Positions 9,557-20,000 of a stretch of DNA of 64,000 nt are shown here, in pieces. The position numbers were made by a program, and so were the translations under genes. The notes under the pieces are model-generated. The model did not search any database and was not told the DNA's origin. It saw nothing but the letters and a program-made list of their open reading frames with translations. The DNA is from Fuscovulum sp. (GTDB lineage: Bacteria; Pseudomonadota; Alphaproteobacteria; Rhodobacterales; Rhodobacteraceae), in assembly GCA_035192965.1 (NCBI GenBank), contig CP136571.1, positions 330,501 through 394,500 on the forward strand, in the 5' to 3' direction. The number at the start of each line of letters is the position of its first letter. Positions within the stretch are counted from its first letter, which is position 1.

Positions 9557-10575
9557 TGCGTTCGGCCCTGGCAGCGGCTATGATGGCGGTCGCGATGATG
9601 ACCGTGCCCAGCCATGCCGAAATTCTGCGATTTGCCGATCTGGAGGGATGGGCGGCCGATGACCATCGGGCCGCCCTTTCGTCTTTCCGGGAAACCTGCG
9701 GCTTGCTGGACGAATCCGATTGGGTGCCGCTGTGCAGGCTGGCGGAAGATGCGGGTGACAGCGCCGAAGGGGCGCGGCAGTTCTTCGAGCTGTTCTTTCG
9801 CCCTGTCGTGATCGGCGCGCCGCCCGCGCTGTTCACCGGGTATTATGAGCCAGAGCTGGAAGGGTCGCCGGTGCGCACGCCGCGCTTTGCCTGGCCCATC
9901 TATCGCCGTCCGCCGGAACTGCGCGATGGGCAGGTGTTTCACACGCGGGCCGAGATCGAGCGCGGCATCCTGCGCGGTCGGGGGCTGGAACTGGCCTGGC
10001 TGGATGATCCGGTGGATGTGTATTTCCTTCAGGTGCAGGGGTCGGGGCGTATCCGCATGCCCGATGGCGCGGTGGTGCGCGTGGGATATGCCGGGCGCAA
10101 TGGCCATGCCTATCGGTCGGTCGGGCAGGAAATGGTGCGCCGCGGCACGCACAGCATGGATCAGGTTTCCGCGCAGGAGATTGCGGCCCATGTTCGCAAT
10201 CAGGCCGGGGCGGAACTTTTGAACATCAACCCGTCTTATGTGTTCTTTCGCACGGTGAATGAGGTGCCGGCGGAAAAGGGCCCGATTGGGGCGATGGGGC
10301 GGTCGATCACGGCGTTCCGGTCCGTGGCGATTGATCCGGCCTATACGCCGTTGGGTGCGCCGGTCTGGGTGGAAAAGGATGGGGCCAAGCCGATCCGCAG
10401 CCTGATGGTGGCGCAGGACACTGGCGGTGCGATCAAGGGGCCGCAGCGGGCGGACATCTTTTATGGCACCGGCCCCGCAGCGGGGGATGCAGCGGGCACG
10501 GTGAAGGATGGCGGTCGCATGGTGGTTTTGCTGCCGATTGACCGCGCCTATGCGATGTTGCCGGACGGCATGTGA
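9556..10575 (+). CDS. mltA: Membrane-bound lytic murein transglycosylase A
   Basis: Cleaves peptidoglycan glycan strands with formation of 1,6-anhydro-MurNAc. The 339-aa product has a Sec signal peptide (residues 1-21, ending PSHA), the MltA domain (FTGYYEPELEGS..., FLQVQGSGRIRMPDG, NINPSYVFF) and the C-terminal 3D domain with VAQDTGGAIKGPQRADIFYGTG. Asp288 and Asp300 are the conserved Asp residues there, one being the expected catalytic acid. I see no lipobox Cys, unlike E. coli MltA, so it may be soluble periplasmic rather than lipid-anchored. Its anhydromuropeptide products feed the recycling route that includes the AmgK/MurU genes further right. Confidence 0.94.
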   Translation: MRSALAAAMMAVAMMTVPSHAEILRFADLEGWAADDHRAALSSFRETCGLLDESDWVPLCRLAEDAGDSAEGARQFFELFFRPVVIGAPPALFTGYYEPELEGSPVRTPRFAWPIYRRPPELRDGQVFHTRAEIERGILRGRGLELAWLDDPVDVYFLQVQGSGRIRMPDGAVVRVGYAGRNGHAYRSVGQEMVRRGTHSMDQVSAQEIAAHVRNQAGAELLNINPSYVFFRTVNEVPAEKGPIGAMGRSITAFRSVAIDPAYTPLGAPVWVEKDGAKPIRSLMVAQDTGGAIKGPQRADIFYGTGPAAGDAAGTVKDGGRMVVLLPIDRAYAMLPDGM

Positions 10576-11189
10576 TGAGCCGCCGCCGCACGCTGCGCCC
10601 CGAGGAAGAAGAACTGTGGCAGGCTGTGGCACGCACGGCGCGGCCGATGCATCCCCGCGCAAAGGCCGCCGTGAACCGGATCGAGGGCGCGGTTCATCCG
10701 CATCCCTTGACCGAAGCGAAACCTGCGCGTGAGGCGGAGATCCCGAAAAGCTGGCTGGAGCCGTTCCGGTTGGGCCAGAAGGCGCGCGTGGCCAAAACGC
10801 ATGATCTGGCCCCGTCGCTGGGCGAAGCGTTGCGGGACGCGCCCTTGCAGATGGATGCCAAGCAGCATGGTCGCATGGTGCGTGGCAAGCTGGCGCCCGA
10901 GGCGCGGATTGATCTGCACGGCATGACATTGGCCGAGGCGCATCCCGAACTGATCCGCTTTATCCTGAACGCGCAGTCGGCCGGGTTGCGGTTGGTGCTG
11001 GTGATCACCGGCAAGGGCAAGCGGGGCGAGGATTGGGGGCCGATCCCGCAGCGGATGGGCGCGTTGCGCCATCAGGTGCCGCAATGGCTGAGGATGCCGC
11101 CCTTGGGGCCTGCGGTGTTGCAGGTGACCGAGGCGCATCTGAAACACGGCGGCGCGGGGGCCTATTACGTGTATCTGCGCCGCCGTTAG
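10575..11189 (+). CDS. Smr-domain DNA/RNA endonuclease-like protein
   Basis: A 204-aa protein with a C-terminal Smr domain: IDLHGMTLAEAHPELIRFI, then VLVITGKGKRGEDWG and the final VLQVTEAHLKHGGAGAYYVYLRRR, which hold the conserved LDLHG-type, TGKG and HGGxGA motifs. Smr domains of MutS2/YdaL type act as endonucleases or nucleic-acid nicking modules. The N-terminal 90 residues are basic and unstructured-looking. The ATG at 10575 overlaps the mltA stop (TGATG), and the 3' end overlaps the convergent MFS gene by 3 bp. The specific cellular role is unknown. Confidence 0.9.
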   Translation: MSRRRTLRPEEEELWQAVARTARPMHPRAKAAVNRIEGAVHPHPLTEAKPAREAEIPKSWLEPFRLGQKARVAKTHDLAPSLGEALRDAPLQMDAKQHGRMVRGKLAPEARIDLHGMTLAEAHPELIRFILNAQSAGLRLVLVITGKGKRGEDWGPIPQRMGALRHQVPQWLRMPPLGPAVLQVTEAHLKHGGAGAYYVYLRRR

Positions 11190-12409
11190 GCGCGGGCGGG
11201 CAGCGCCGACCGGTCGCTGCGGATGCGCCAGAACAGCAGGGTTGAGGCCATCAGGAACCACGCAGCGTAAAGCGGCATCTGCGCGGTGAGCGGATAGCCC
11301 CTGTCGATCAGCAGCCCGGAAAGTGCGGGACCGATCGCCGTGGCCAGCACCATGGCGGATGCGACCGCCGCACGGATCGCGCCAAGGTGGCGGGTGCCGT
11401 AGAATTCCGCCCAGAAGGCCATAGAGACGGTCAGTTGCGCGCCACCGGTCAGGCCCATGATCGCCATCGCCAGCGCCGCAAAGGGCAGGGTGTCGATCAG
11501 CGGGAAGATGGCAAAGAACAGGCCCAGCGGCAGGACATAGACCGGCATCAGTCGCGCGGTTCCCCAACGATCCAGTGCCCAGCCCCCTGCAAACATGGCG
11601 GTGACGGAGGCGGCGGTATAGGCGGGGAAAGTGGCGACAAGACCAAGATGGGACCACCCCTTCACCTCGGCCAGATGGACCTGCTGAAAGAAGAAGGCGG
11701 TGATGAAACATGGCGGCCCGATTAGCGCGGGCAGCACGCACCAGAACAGCGGATGGCGCAGCATGTCGCCGCGCGTCCAGTGGCGGTTGCCCATGCCGGG
11801 GGCGTCATTCTCAGCAGCGATGGATTGCGGGGTGCGTTCCAGCCGCAAAAGCCGCCAGATCACCGGCAGGCTGATCGCGATGACCAGCGCCGCCACAAGC
11901 CACAGGCTTTGCCAGTGCAGGAACGATTTCAGCCAGACAAAGCCAAGCGGCATCACCACCTCGCCCACCGAAAAGCCAAGGGCGGCCACGGCCAGCGCCC
12001 GCCCGCGCGAGGCGACGAACCAGCGCGACATTGCGACGCCTGCGGTTTGGACCACCATCCCCTGCCCGAAAAGGCGAAGGGCAAAGATGGCCACAGGCAG
12101 AAGCCACCCGGTCGGGCCGGTGGCCATGAGCAGGCAGGCCAGTGTAAGAAGCGCCAGAACAGCAGTGCCAAGGTGGCGAACGCGGAACCTGTCGGTCAGT
12201 GAGCCGGACCACAGCATGACAAAGGCCGATGCCATGGTGCAGGCGGCATAAAGCGCGCCCCATTCGCCGTGCCCCAGCCCGTTGGTTTCGCGGATTTCGG
12301 CGGCGAAGACCGAGATGAAATAGGTCTGCCCAAAGCCCGACAGGAAGGACAGCAGGAAACCTGCGAAAAGAAAGGGCGCGTTGGCACGCAGAAAGGGAAG
12401 AAAGCGCAT
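11186..12409 (-). CDS. Major facilitator superfamily transporter, substrate unknown
   Basis: A 407-aa integral membrane protein with about 12 predicted helices in two halves. The loop 2-3 signature is recognisable (MLWSGSLTDRFRVRHLGTAV), and the central polar linker follows helix 6 (WRLLRLERTPQSIAAENDAPG). The second-half signature is AGGWALDRWGTARLMPVY. I start at MRFLPFLRANAPFLF (12409); the 12 extra codons upstream look non-native. The substrate cannot be assigned. It converges on smr (3-bp overlap) and is preceded by a lipoprotein hydrolase on the same strand, 52 bp away. Confidence 0.88.
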   Translation of the reverse strand: MRFLPFLRANAPFLFAGFLLSFLSGFGQTYFISVFAAEIRETNGLGHGEWGALYAACTMASAFVMLWSGSLTDRFRVRHLGTAVLALLTLACLLMATGPTGWLLPVAIFALRLFGQGMVVQTAGVAMSRWFVASRGRALAVAALGFSVGEVVMPLGFVWLKSFLHWQSLWLVAALVIAISLPVIWRLLRLERTPQSIAAENDAPGMGNRHWTRGDMLRHPLFWCVLPALIGPPCFITAFFFQQVHLAEVKGWSHLGLVATFPAYTAASVTAMFAGGWALDRWGTARLMPVYVLPLGLFFAIFPLIDTLPFAALAMAIMGLTGGAQLTVSMAFWAEFYGTRHLGAIRAAVASAMVLATAIGPALSGLLIDRGYPLTAQMPLYAAWFLMASTLLFWRIRSDRSALPARA

Positions 12410-12461
12410 ACCCCTTTCATCGCATCCCCTGCCGGGAATGCCCATCCTGTTTGCGACAGGT

Positions 12462-13562
12462 TCAGTTCAGCGTGTTGCCTGTGATCTCTGCCACCGGGGC
12501 CAGGATCACACGCGTTGCGCTGCGCGCGGTCAGGATAACGCCGGGCAACAGGCCGGGGCGGCCCGCGGCATCGTTGCCAAAGGCCTGATCCACATCGTCG
12601 ATGCGACCCAGAAGCTGAATCAGCGCGGGCGAGGTTCCGGGGACGAAGTGACCGGATCCTTGTGAGAAGGCACCGACATCGAGATAGGTCACCTCAAGAT
12701 CGGAAAGCTGCTCGACAGAGTCGAGCGAGCCGAGACGCCCGCTTTGCCCTGTGATCAGCGCCGAAAGACGCAACACGCGGTCACGATCCGAGCCGAAGAT
12801 CAGGAAAGGTTGCGGCAGGGTGCCGATGTCCTTGGCCTGCATGCGGAACACCTCGACATCAATATCGGGCGAGATCAGGACCACGCCGCGGATTTGCGGC
12901 ATGACGCGCCCGTCGCGAAGGGCGATGTCGCGCAACACCTCCATCGACAGGAAGCTGCCCATGGAATGGGCGACAAGGGTGATGCGGGTGGCCCCGGCGG
13001 CGACGGTTTCGCGGATCAGGTCTTCCAACCCGTCGCGCGCGAAAACGACGGAATCGCGATCATAGACATAGCCCAAAGGTTCCGCAGCCGAGGGCCAGGA
13101 GTAATGCAGCGCAACGCCCGGAATTTGCAGATCATGGCGCAGTTGGGCGATGCGATAGAGGCCTTCTGTGAAAGTGTTGTTGAAGCCGTGGACGAAGATG
13201 ATCGCCTCGCGCCCATTGGCGGCGAGTGCCGTGTTCAGATCGGATTTGAAATCGGCATCGGCGGCATAGATGCGCTGACCGGTGGTCAGGAAATCGGTGG
13301 ACACATTGGCATTGCGCGGCTTGGCGTATTTGATTTCGCCCGCCTGTCGCTGCGGCGGGATGGCCACGTCATAGCGGGCAAAGCGCATCTCTTCGGACCG
13401 ACCGCTGCCAAAGACGCCAGTGCCTTCCAGCCCGCGGGTGGTGCCGACAAAAACGGTGGAAATCGGCCCCTCGGCCGTTTCAGGGGGAACCACCACCATG
13501 GTTCCACGCGGCGTGCAGGCGGTGATCGCCAACACCAGACACAGCAAAGCGATGGGGCGCAA
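12462..13562 (-). CDS. DUF900-type alpha/beta hydrolase lipoprotein
   Basis: A 366-aa predicted outer- or inner-membrane lipoprotein: N-terminal hydrophobic signal ending in a lipobox (LAITAC, Cys16). The hydrolase core has an oxyanion-hole-type FVHGFNNTF segment, the nucleophile elbow VAHSMGSF (Ser), the acid region LISPDIDVEVF, and a late His in SGHFVPGTSP. This arrangement is the DUF900 (alpha/beta hydrolase of unknown substrate) family. It is the first gene upstream of the MFS gene on the same strand and 71 bp downstream of hslU. The substrate is unknown; lipase or esterase activity would be a guess. Confidence 0.87.
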   Translation of the reverse strand: MRPIALLCLVLAITACTPRGTMVVVPPETAEGPISTVFVGTTRGLEGTGVFGSGRSEEMRFARYDVAIPPQRQAGEIKYAKPRNANVSTDFLTTGQRIYAADADFKSDLNTALAANGREAIIFVHGFNNTFTEGLYRIAQLRHDLQIPGVALHYSWPSAAEPLGYVYDRDSVVFARDGLEDLIRETVAAGATRITLVAHSMGSFLSMEVLRDIALRDGRVMPQIRGVVLISPDIDVEVFRMQAKDIGTLPQPFLIFGSDRDRVLRLSALITGQSGRLGSLDSVEQLSDLEVTYLDVGAFSQGSGHFVPGTSPALIQLLGRIDDVDQAFGNDAAGRPGLLPGVILTARSATRVILAPVAEITGNTLN

Positions 13563-13633
13563 CGGATTGGTCCTTCAAATCGTTGCATCAGTGATCGGGT
13601 GAGACGACGCGCCGGTCAAGCCCGCGCGTGGTG

Positions 13634-14932
13634 TCACAGGACGTAGCGGGAAATATCCGCCGAACGTGCCAGCTTACCCACGTTGGTTTCCACAAACCCC
13701 GCATCGACCGTCACTCGGTCACCCGATCTGTCGGGTGCGGTGAAGGAAAGTTCTTCGAATACACGTTCCATGATGGTGTAAAGCCGCCGCGCGCCGATGT
13801 TTTCGACGCTGCCATTCACCTCGGCCGCGATGCGGGCAAGGGCTGCGATGCCGTCTTCCGTGAAGGTGACGGTCACCTCTTCCGTGGCCATCAGGGCAGA
13901 GTATTGCCGCGTCAGCGCATTATCGGTTTCCGTCAGGATGCGAACGAAATCGCCTTCGGTCAGGGGTTGGAGTTCCACGCGGATGGGCAGGCGGCCCTGA
14001 AGTTCGGGCAGCAGGTCTGACGGTTTGGCGATGTGGAACGCGCCTGAGGCGATGAACAGGATATGGTCAGTCTTGACCGGGCCGTATTTGGTGGAAACGG
14101 TGGTGCCTTCGATCAGGGGCAACAGATCGCGTTGCACGCCTTCGCGGCTGACATCGGCGCCGCGTGCATCAGACCGGGCGCAGATCTTGTCGATCTCATC
14201 CAGAAAGACGATGCCGTTTTCTTGCACGGCTTCCAGAGCGGCGGCCTTGACCGCCTCATCATCCAAAAGCTTGTCAGCCTCTTGCCCAATGAGGATGTCA
14301 TAGCTTTCAGCCACGGTCATCTTCTTGCGGGTGGCGCGGCCGCCAAAGGCCTTGAACAGGTCTTGCAGGCCCTGCATCTGCAATTCCATCCCGTTGCCGC
14401 CGGGGAACATCCCCATGGGGGTGGCGGTGTCCTGGATTTCCAGTTCGATCACCGTCTGATCCAGCTCGCCGCGTTTCAGCTTGCCACGGAACATCTCGCG
14501 CGTTTGTTCGCGCGCGTCTTTGCCGGCCAGTGCTTCGATCACGCGTTCCTCAGCGGCTTTCTGGGCGCGGGCCTTGACGTCGTCACGCATACGGGTGCGG
14601 GTGTCGACCATGGCGGCATCCACCAGATCGCGGATGATGCTGTCGACATCGCGGCCGACATAGCCCACTTCGGTGAACTTGGTGGCCTCGACCTTGAGGA
14701 AGGGCGCGCGAGCGAGTTTTGCCAAGCGGCGGCTGATTTCGGTTTTGCCCACGCCGGTAGGGCCGATCATCAGGATGTTCTTGGGATACACCTCATCGCG
14801 CAGGTCATCGCCCAGTTGCTTGCGCCGCCAACGGTTGCGCAGGGCCACGGCCACGGCCCGCTTTGCATCACGTTGGCCGATGATGAAACGGTCAAGTTCC
14901 GAGACGATCTCGCGCGGGGTGAGGTTGGTCAT
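13634..14932 (-). CDS. hslU: HslU, ATPase subunit of the HslUV protease
   Basis: AAA+ unfoldase that feeds substrates into the HslV peptidase. The 432-aa product has Walker [10 protein letters not shown] (about 54-62), the I-domain (about 110-235), Walker [12 protein letters not shown], the pore motif GYVGRD near residue 91, and the C-terminal ADISRYVL tail which inserts into HslV. Length is normal for the family. Its ATG overlaps the stop of an upstream membrane-protein gene (ATGA), and that gene overlaps hslV the same way, so all three form one coupled operon. Confidence 0.97.
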   Translation of the reverse strand: MTNLTPREIVSELDRFIIGQRDAKRAVAVALRNRWRRKQLGDDLRDEVYPKNILMIGPTGVGKTEISRRLAKLARAPFLKVEATKFTEVGYVGRDVDSIIRDLVDAAMVDTRTRMRDDVKARAQKAAEERVIEALAGKDAREQTREMFRGKLKRGELDQTVIELEIQDTATPMGMFPGGNGMELQMQGLQDLFKAFGGRATRKKMTVAESYDILIGQEADKLLDDEAVKAAALEAVQENGIVFLDEIDKICARSDARGADVSREGVQRDLLPLIEGTTVSTKYGPVKTDHILFIASGAFHIAKPSDLLPELQGRLPIRVELQPLTEGDFVRILTETDNALTRQYSALMATEEVTVTFTEDGIAALARIAAEVNGSVENIGARRLYTIMERVFEELSFTAPDRSGDRVTVDAGFVETNVGKLARSADISRYVL

Positions 14933-16008
14933 TCTGTGCTCTCATAAGGCGGGAGGCGGGATTTGCCGGGGAAATCGGGCAGGATGCGCATGATGGCGGC
15001 GCGGAGCTGGATCCACCAGGTGCCGATGGCGACGATGAAGGAGCCGAGGATAAGCAGGACAAGGATCGGGGTGATGCCGCGCCCTTCGCCCATCATCCAG
15101 CTTATGACGATGGCGAAATAGATGATCGCTGCGGTCAGAAAGCTGCGACGGTCTATCACGAGCGCGAGAAGGGTGACGAAGACCAGCGCCACGGCAAGAA
15201 GCCACGTCCCGGCGCCGTTCATCAGCGTGATTGCGACGGTATTCACCAACGCAGGGGCGGCGAGGAGGTGGCACCAGAAGGCCGTGGCCGAGTGGCGGCC
15301 CAAACGATAGGGATCGCGGGTGTCGAACCACATGCCAACCAGAAACGCCCCGACCCCGAACAGCAGTGTGGCGGTGGCAAAAACCGGGCTTTCGGCAAGA
15401 TCGAAAAAGGATTCGATACCGGTATCCCCAAACACGCCGTTGGCGACCACCCCCGCCATATTTTCGGCCGTCGCGGTGACGGAGTAAATCAGGCCTAGCG
15501 CCGAGAACCCCGTCAGAAAGGCGGCAAAGGGCAATCGGAACCGAAGATACCAGCCGATCATACCCAAGGTGGCCAGGCCGAACCCAAGGATCGCCACCAC
15601 CCGCCTGTCTGCAAACTCTGGGGCCAAGAGCGTGAAGACGCATGACAGTAGACCAACGCCAAAGGCCGTGGCCAGCAGCATGGACGGCAGCGTCATGCGG
15701 CGCCGTAGCGTGAAATAGCCAGCAAGCCACCAAGCGACGATGGCTGTTAGCAAGGGGATGGCAGAAAGCAGGATGCCCGAGCCAATGAACATCATCAGGA
15801 AGACGATGCTCACAAGAAGGATGAAAAGCCCGATGGAAATGAAGATCTCGGAAAAGCCGCGAAAGAATTCGAACGGTTCATCCTCGGCCGGGAGGCCCGC
15901 GCGTTTGCCGGCGCGGTCGTTGGCAAGCGCGGTGACGGAAGCAGCCTGCGCTTCGCTTAGAATACCAGCCGCGACAGCGGCGCGCAGGTCTTCAACGGAA
16001 AAGCTCAT
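14929..16008 (-). CDS. Polytopic membrane protein between hslV and hslU (DUF2157-like)
   Basis: A 359-aa protein with a short soluble N-terminus ([28 protein letters not shown], resembling the start of DUF2157 proteins) and about nine or ten hydrophobic helices from residue 50 onward, ending in a basic-acidic tail. No catalytic motif is visible. Both neighbours are coupled to it by 4-bp ATGA overlaps: hslV upstream and hslU downstream. The position implies stoichiometric co-expression with the HslUV protease, but a functional link (membrane tether, substrate, or fortuitous insertion) is only inference. Family assignment is tentative. Confidence 0.8.
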   Translation of the reverse strand: MSFSVEDLRAAVAAGILSEAQAASVTALANDRAGKRAGLPAEDEPFEFFRGFSEIFISIGLFILLVSIVFLMMFIGSGILLSAIPLLTAIVAWWLAGYFTLRRRMTLPSMLLATAFGVGLLSCVFTLLAPEFADRRVVAILGFGLATLGMIGWYLRFRLPFAAFLTGFSALGLIYSVTATAENMAGVVANGVFGDTGIESFFDLAESPVFATATLLFGVGAFLVGMWFDTRDPYRLGRHSATAFWCHLLAAPALVNTVAITLMNGAGTWLLAVALVFVTLLALVIDRRSFLTAAIIYFAIVISWMMGEGRGITPILVLLILGSFIVAIGTWWIQLRAAIMRILPDFPGKSRLPPYESTE

Positions 16009-16562
16009 GCACTGATCCGTTCCACCGTCAGATTGCCGTTGGTGTAGACGCAGATATCCGCGGCAATCGCCATCGCCTTGCGGGCGATGTCTTCGGCGGG
16101 GAGGTCGGCGTGCATCAACCCGCGCGCGGCGGCGAGCGCGAAGTTGCCGCCTGATCCGATGGCGGCGACGTCATGTTCGGGTTCCAGCACGTCACCCGCG
16201 CCGGTGATGACAAACAGATCGCGCCCGTCGGTGACGATCAGCATGGCCTCAAGGTTACGGAGGTACTTGTCCATCCGCCAATCCTTGGCCAGATCGACGC
16301 AGGCGCGGGCGAGTTGGCCGGGGGCTGCCTCAAGCTTTTTCTCAAGCCGTTCCAGCAGGGTGAAGGCATCGGCGGTGGAGCCTGCAAAACCGCAGATGAC
16401 ATCGCGCCCGCCCGGGGAAAGGCGGCGCACTTTCCGGGCGGTGCCTTTGATCACGGTGTTGCCAAGGCTGACCTGACCGTCGCCCGCGACGACCACTTCG
16501 CCACCCTTGCGCACCGCAAGGATGGTGGTGCCGTGCCAGCCGGGGAACTTGTCGTCGGACAT
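16005..16562 (-). CDS. hslV: HslV, peptidase subunit of the HslUV protease
   Basis: Threonine protease of the proteasome-beta type that forms a double hexamer. The 185-aa product reads [20 protein letters not shown]; autoprocessing before the TT leaves the catalytic N-terminal Thr. Conserved [22 protein letters not shown] and [16 protein letters not shown] blocks are present. I chose the Met at 16562, because the 28 codons upstream lie over a terminator-like hairpin and are not conserved. Its stop overlaps the start of the membrane protein gene that separates it from hslU. Confidence 0.96.
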   Translation of the reverse strand: MSDDKFPGWHGTTILAVRKGGEVVVAGDGQVSLGNTVIKGTARKVRRLSPGGRDVICGFAGSTADAFTLLERLEKKLEAAPGQLARACVDLAKDWRMDKYLRNLEAMLIVTDGRDLFVITGAGDVLEPEHDVAAIGSGGNFALAAARGLMHADLPAEDIARKAMAIAADICVYTNGNLTVERISA

Positions 16563-16610
16563 CGGGGCCTCCTGTCTTTGTCCCATATGGGCATGAGAGA
16601 GGGAAAAGGA

Positions 16611-16638
16611 AAAGGGCGGCCGAAAAGGGCCGCCCTTT
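16611..16638 (-). terminator. Intrinsic terminator downstream of trxA
   Basis: AAAGGGCGGCC (16611-16621) pairs perfectly with GGCCGCCCTTT (16628-16638) around a 6-nt loop. On the minus strand the stem is followed by a T-rich run (TTTTCC). It lies between trxA and hslV and should end the long trxA-proximal transcript. Confidence 0.8.
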
Positions 16639-16658
16639 TGAAGCATGAAGCAAAGAAA

Positions 16659-16985
16659 TCAGATTGCCGACTGGATCCAGGTTGCCAGCGCGGCCTTGGG
16701 TGCTGCGCCGACCTTGTTGGAAACGACCTGGCCGTCCTTGAACAGGAACAGGGCCGGGATACCGCGAACGCCAAGCTGGGCCGGGCTGTCGGGGTTTTCG
16801 TCGACATTGACCTTCACGATCTTGACCTTGCCGGCATATTCGACGGCAAGCTCTTCAAGCGCGGGGCCGATCTGGCGGCACGGGCCGCACCATTCGGCCC
16901 AGAAATCGACGACGACGGGGACGTCCGACTTGCGGACCTCGGCGTCGAAGGTGGCATCGGTGACGGCGACGGTCGCAACGCCCAT
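16659..16985 (-). CDS. trxA: Thioredoxin 1
   Basis: Cytosolic dithiol-disulfide oxidoreductase. The 108-aa product has the active site [15 protein letters not shown] and the cis-Pro loop [11 protein letters not shown]. An AGGAGATAT Shine-Dalgarno precedes the ATG. The order addB-addA-trxA is common in alphaproteobacteria; here addA ends 59 bp upstream, so trxA can be read from the addA transcript or its own promoter. Confidence 0.97.
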   Translation of the reverse strand: MGVATVAVTDATFDAEVRKSDVPVVVDFWAEWCGPCRQIGPALEELAVEYAGKVKIVKVNVDENPDSPAQLGVRGIPALFLFKDGQVVSNKVGAAPKAALATWIQSAI

Positions 16986-17044
16986 CTGTCATATCTCCTG
17001 AATGGAATGTCGGCTGCCGAAGCTATGGAGCCTTGGGGCAATCG

Positions 17045-20000
17045 TCAAGGGATCGTGGTACGCGCCAGGGCTGCACTCACGATATCGGGATCAAGGGGCA
17101 TCAGTTGGGCGTGGCGCGTCCAGAGAATGGCGGTGTCGATCCGGCGGTCGGGGTAGATCTGGGCCAGAGCGGCGGCATATGCCCCCATCTGGCGCAAAAT
17201 GCCATCGGGTGTCTGGTCCGGCGTGGCGGGCAGGGCGCGGTTGGATTTGTAATCTATGGCAAGGATGCGGGTGGGTTCCACGATCAACCGGTCAACTGTG
17301 CCAAGCATCGGTTGGCCGAGGAGGGTGGCGGTAATCTCTACCTCGGTCAGTGCGGTGGCGGTGAAAAGGGTGGGGTGAGCGGCGATGACGGCCAGCGCCT
17401 CGGCCAGCAGTTCGGCGCGTAGGGCGCTGTCGGGGATCAGCGCAGCGGCAAGTGCCGGGTGATCGGCGGGATCTGTGCCGGGCAGATGTTGCAGCAGCAG
17501 ATGCAGCGCGGTGCCGCGTGCCTTGGCGGTTTCCTCATCCAGCCCCTCGCCCGGCAGGGCCTTGGCCCCGCCAAGGGCAGAGGGCGAAAGGGGTTGTGGG
17601 GGGCGGCCGACGGTGGCCGCTGGAACAGTTGCCCAAGCAGGCAGGTCAGGCAGCGGCGGCGTGACCGACGTTTGCGGGCGCGGATCGGGCCAGATGCCAA
17701 AGGCATGGCGCAGGCGGCCACCGGGCAGAGGTTCGGCCCCGGCGGCCTGCATCCCGTTGGCGACCATGCGATACCACGCCTGATCCTGATTTGCTTCGCC
17801 CGCGCCGCAGACGATCAGCCACGACCGTGCGCGCGTGAGTGCGACGTAAAGCAGGCGCAGGCGTTCTTCGCCGTCACGTTCTTTGCGGCGGGCGCGTGCG
17901 GCGGCGATGGCGGGCGGGCTTTCATCGGCGGGAGTGCGCCAGACGGGGGTGGAGTCGACCTCGACCACTTCATCCCGTTCGCGGGGGCTGATGTCGCAGG
18001 TATCGGGCAGGATCACGATCGGCGCTTCAAGGCCCTTTGCGCCATGCACCGTCATCACCCGGATGCGATGACCTTCGCTGTCCATCTGGCGTTTCACCTC
18101 GACCTCATCGGTCGAGAGCCAGACGAGGAAGCCTGTCAGGCTGGGCACATCGGTGCGTTCATAGGCCAGCGCCTGCGAGAGCAGTTCGTCAATCCCATCT
18201 TCGGCCTCTGGTCCCAAGCGTTGTAGCAGACGGCGGCGGCCATCGTGGCGGGTGAGCAGGCGTTCGATCAGATCATAGGGACGCAGGAAATCGGCCTGAT
18301 CGCGGAGATCGTTCAAAAGCGAATATGTGTTCGTAAACTCTGCCTCGCGTTCGCGCAGGGCTTCCCAAAGATAGCCTTTGCGCGGCTGGGCGAGGGCGTA
18401 AAGCTCTGCTTCTGTCCAGCCGCAGAGGGGCGAGCGAAGGACGGCAGCAAGTGACAGATCATCTTCGGGTGTGGCGAGGAAGGCGAGCAGGGCCGAGATA
18501 TCCTTGACCGCCAGTTCCGCGCCGAGCTTAAGCCGGTCCGCCCCGGCGATGGGCAGGTTGCGGGCTTTGCAGGCGCGGATGATTTCGGCAAACAGATCAG
18601 ACCGGCGCTGCACGAGGATCAGGAAATCGCCCGCGTGAACGGGGCGGGACAATCCGTTGTCCGGAATGGCAACGCCGGAGCGGATCATCAGCGCAATCTC
18701 ATCCGCGATTTGCGCTGCAAGGCGGGCGGCGTGATGTTCCTCGGTAATAAGGTCGACGGGATTGCGCCAGTCATCCTCATCCTTGCCTTCGGCTTTTTCG
18801 ATCAGCGGCCAAAGGTCCACCCGGCCGGGCATCGCATCCCAGAAGGCGATATGGCTGGACCGCCCGCCCAGCGCGGCGGGGAAGCGGTCACCAAACGTGT
18901 CATCCACCACGCGCAGGATGGCGGGGGAGGAACGGAAGGAATGTTCCAGTTCCAGCGATTGAAAGCTGCGTTCCACCGCGCGGAAACGGGCGCCAAAGCT
19001 GTTCTGTTTTTCATCGAAGGCCGCAACGTCGGCGCCTTGGAAGGAATAGATCGACTGCTTCTTGTCGCCCACGACGAACAGGGTGCGATCCACATCCCGT
19101 GCGCCAGAGCCAGCGGTGAATTCGGCGGCGAGGCTTTCGATCACCCGCCATTGTTCGGGGCTGGTGTCCTGCGCCTCATCCACCAGAATATGATCGATCC
19201 CGCCATCCAGCCGGAACAGAACCCAGGCGGCGACGGCAGGATCTGTCAGAAGGGTTGAGGCGCGGGTGATCAGGTCATCGAAATCCAGCCAGCCACGCTG
19301 GGCCTTGCGCTGTTCATAAAGGGGAAGGAAGGCGGCAGCGAAGCGGTGCAGCGTGAGCGCGCGATCCATCGCATGCAGCGCGATACGGGTGCTGCGGGCG
19401 GATTCAACACGCCGCATAAGGTTTTCAAGGCGGTCCAGAAGTGGGCCAAGGGCGGCGCGGGTATCCTTTGTCGGGAAGGTGCCGATCTTGGCGGTGAAGG
19501 GTTCCTTGGCCTTTGGTCCGGAAAGAAACACATCCTCCAGTACGGAAAGTGTTGCAAGGCTGGGCATCGACAGGTTTAGGGGTCCAAGTTTTGCCGCCGC
19601 CTTCCCATCGTTGCCGCCTCTTGCGTGAAGCGCGGCGATGACCGCTGGCATCCATGCCGCCTCATCCCCCAGAAACACATCGGCCAGAAGCGTTTCAGCG
19701 CTTTCGCCCTGTTTCAGGCCGAACAGGCGGCGGGCATCTTCAGACGAAAGGGGGGTGGCGAATTTCGCGCGGTGGCCCGTGATCTGCTGGATCAGGGTTG
19801 CGAAATCTTCGCCCGTCCAGGCGCGGGCGACTTCGGCTATCACATCGGGGGCAAGGGTTTCGGCCAGTTCTTCGATGATGTCGTCGCGAAGCAGGCGGGC
19901 GGTGCGGTCATCCAGTTCCACGAATTGCGGGGATACCCCAGCCTCAAGCGGGAAGCGGCGCAGGAGGCTGGCGCAGAAGGAGTGGATGGTCTGGATGCGC

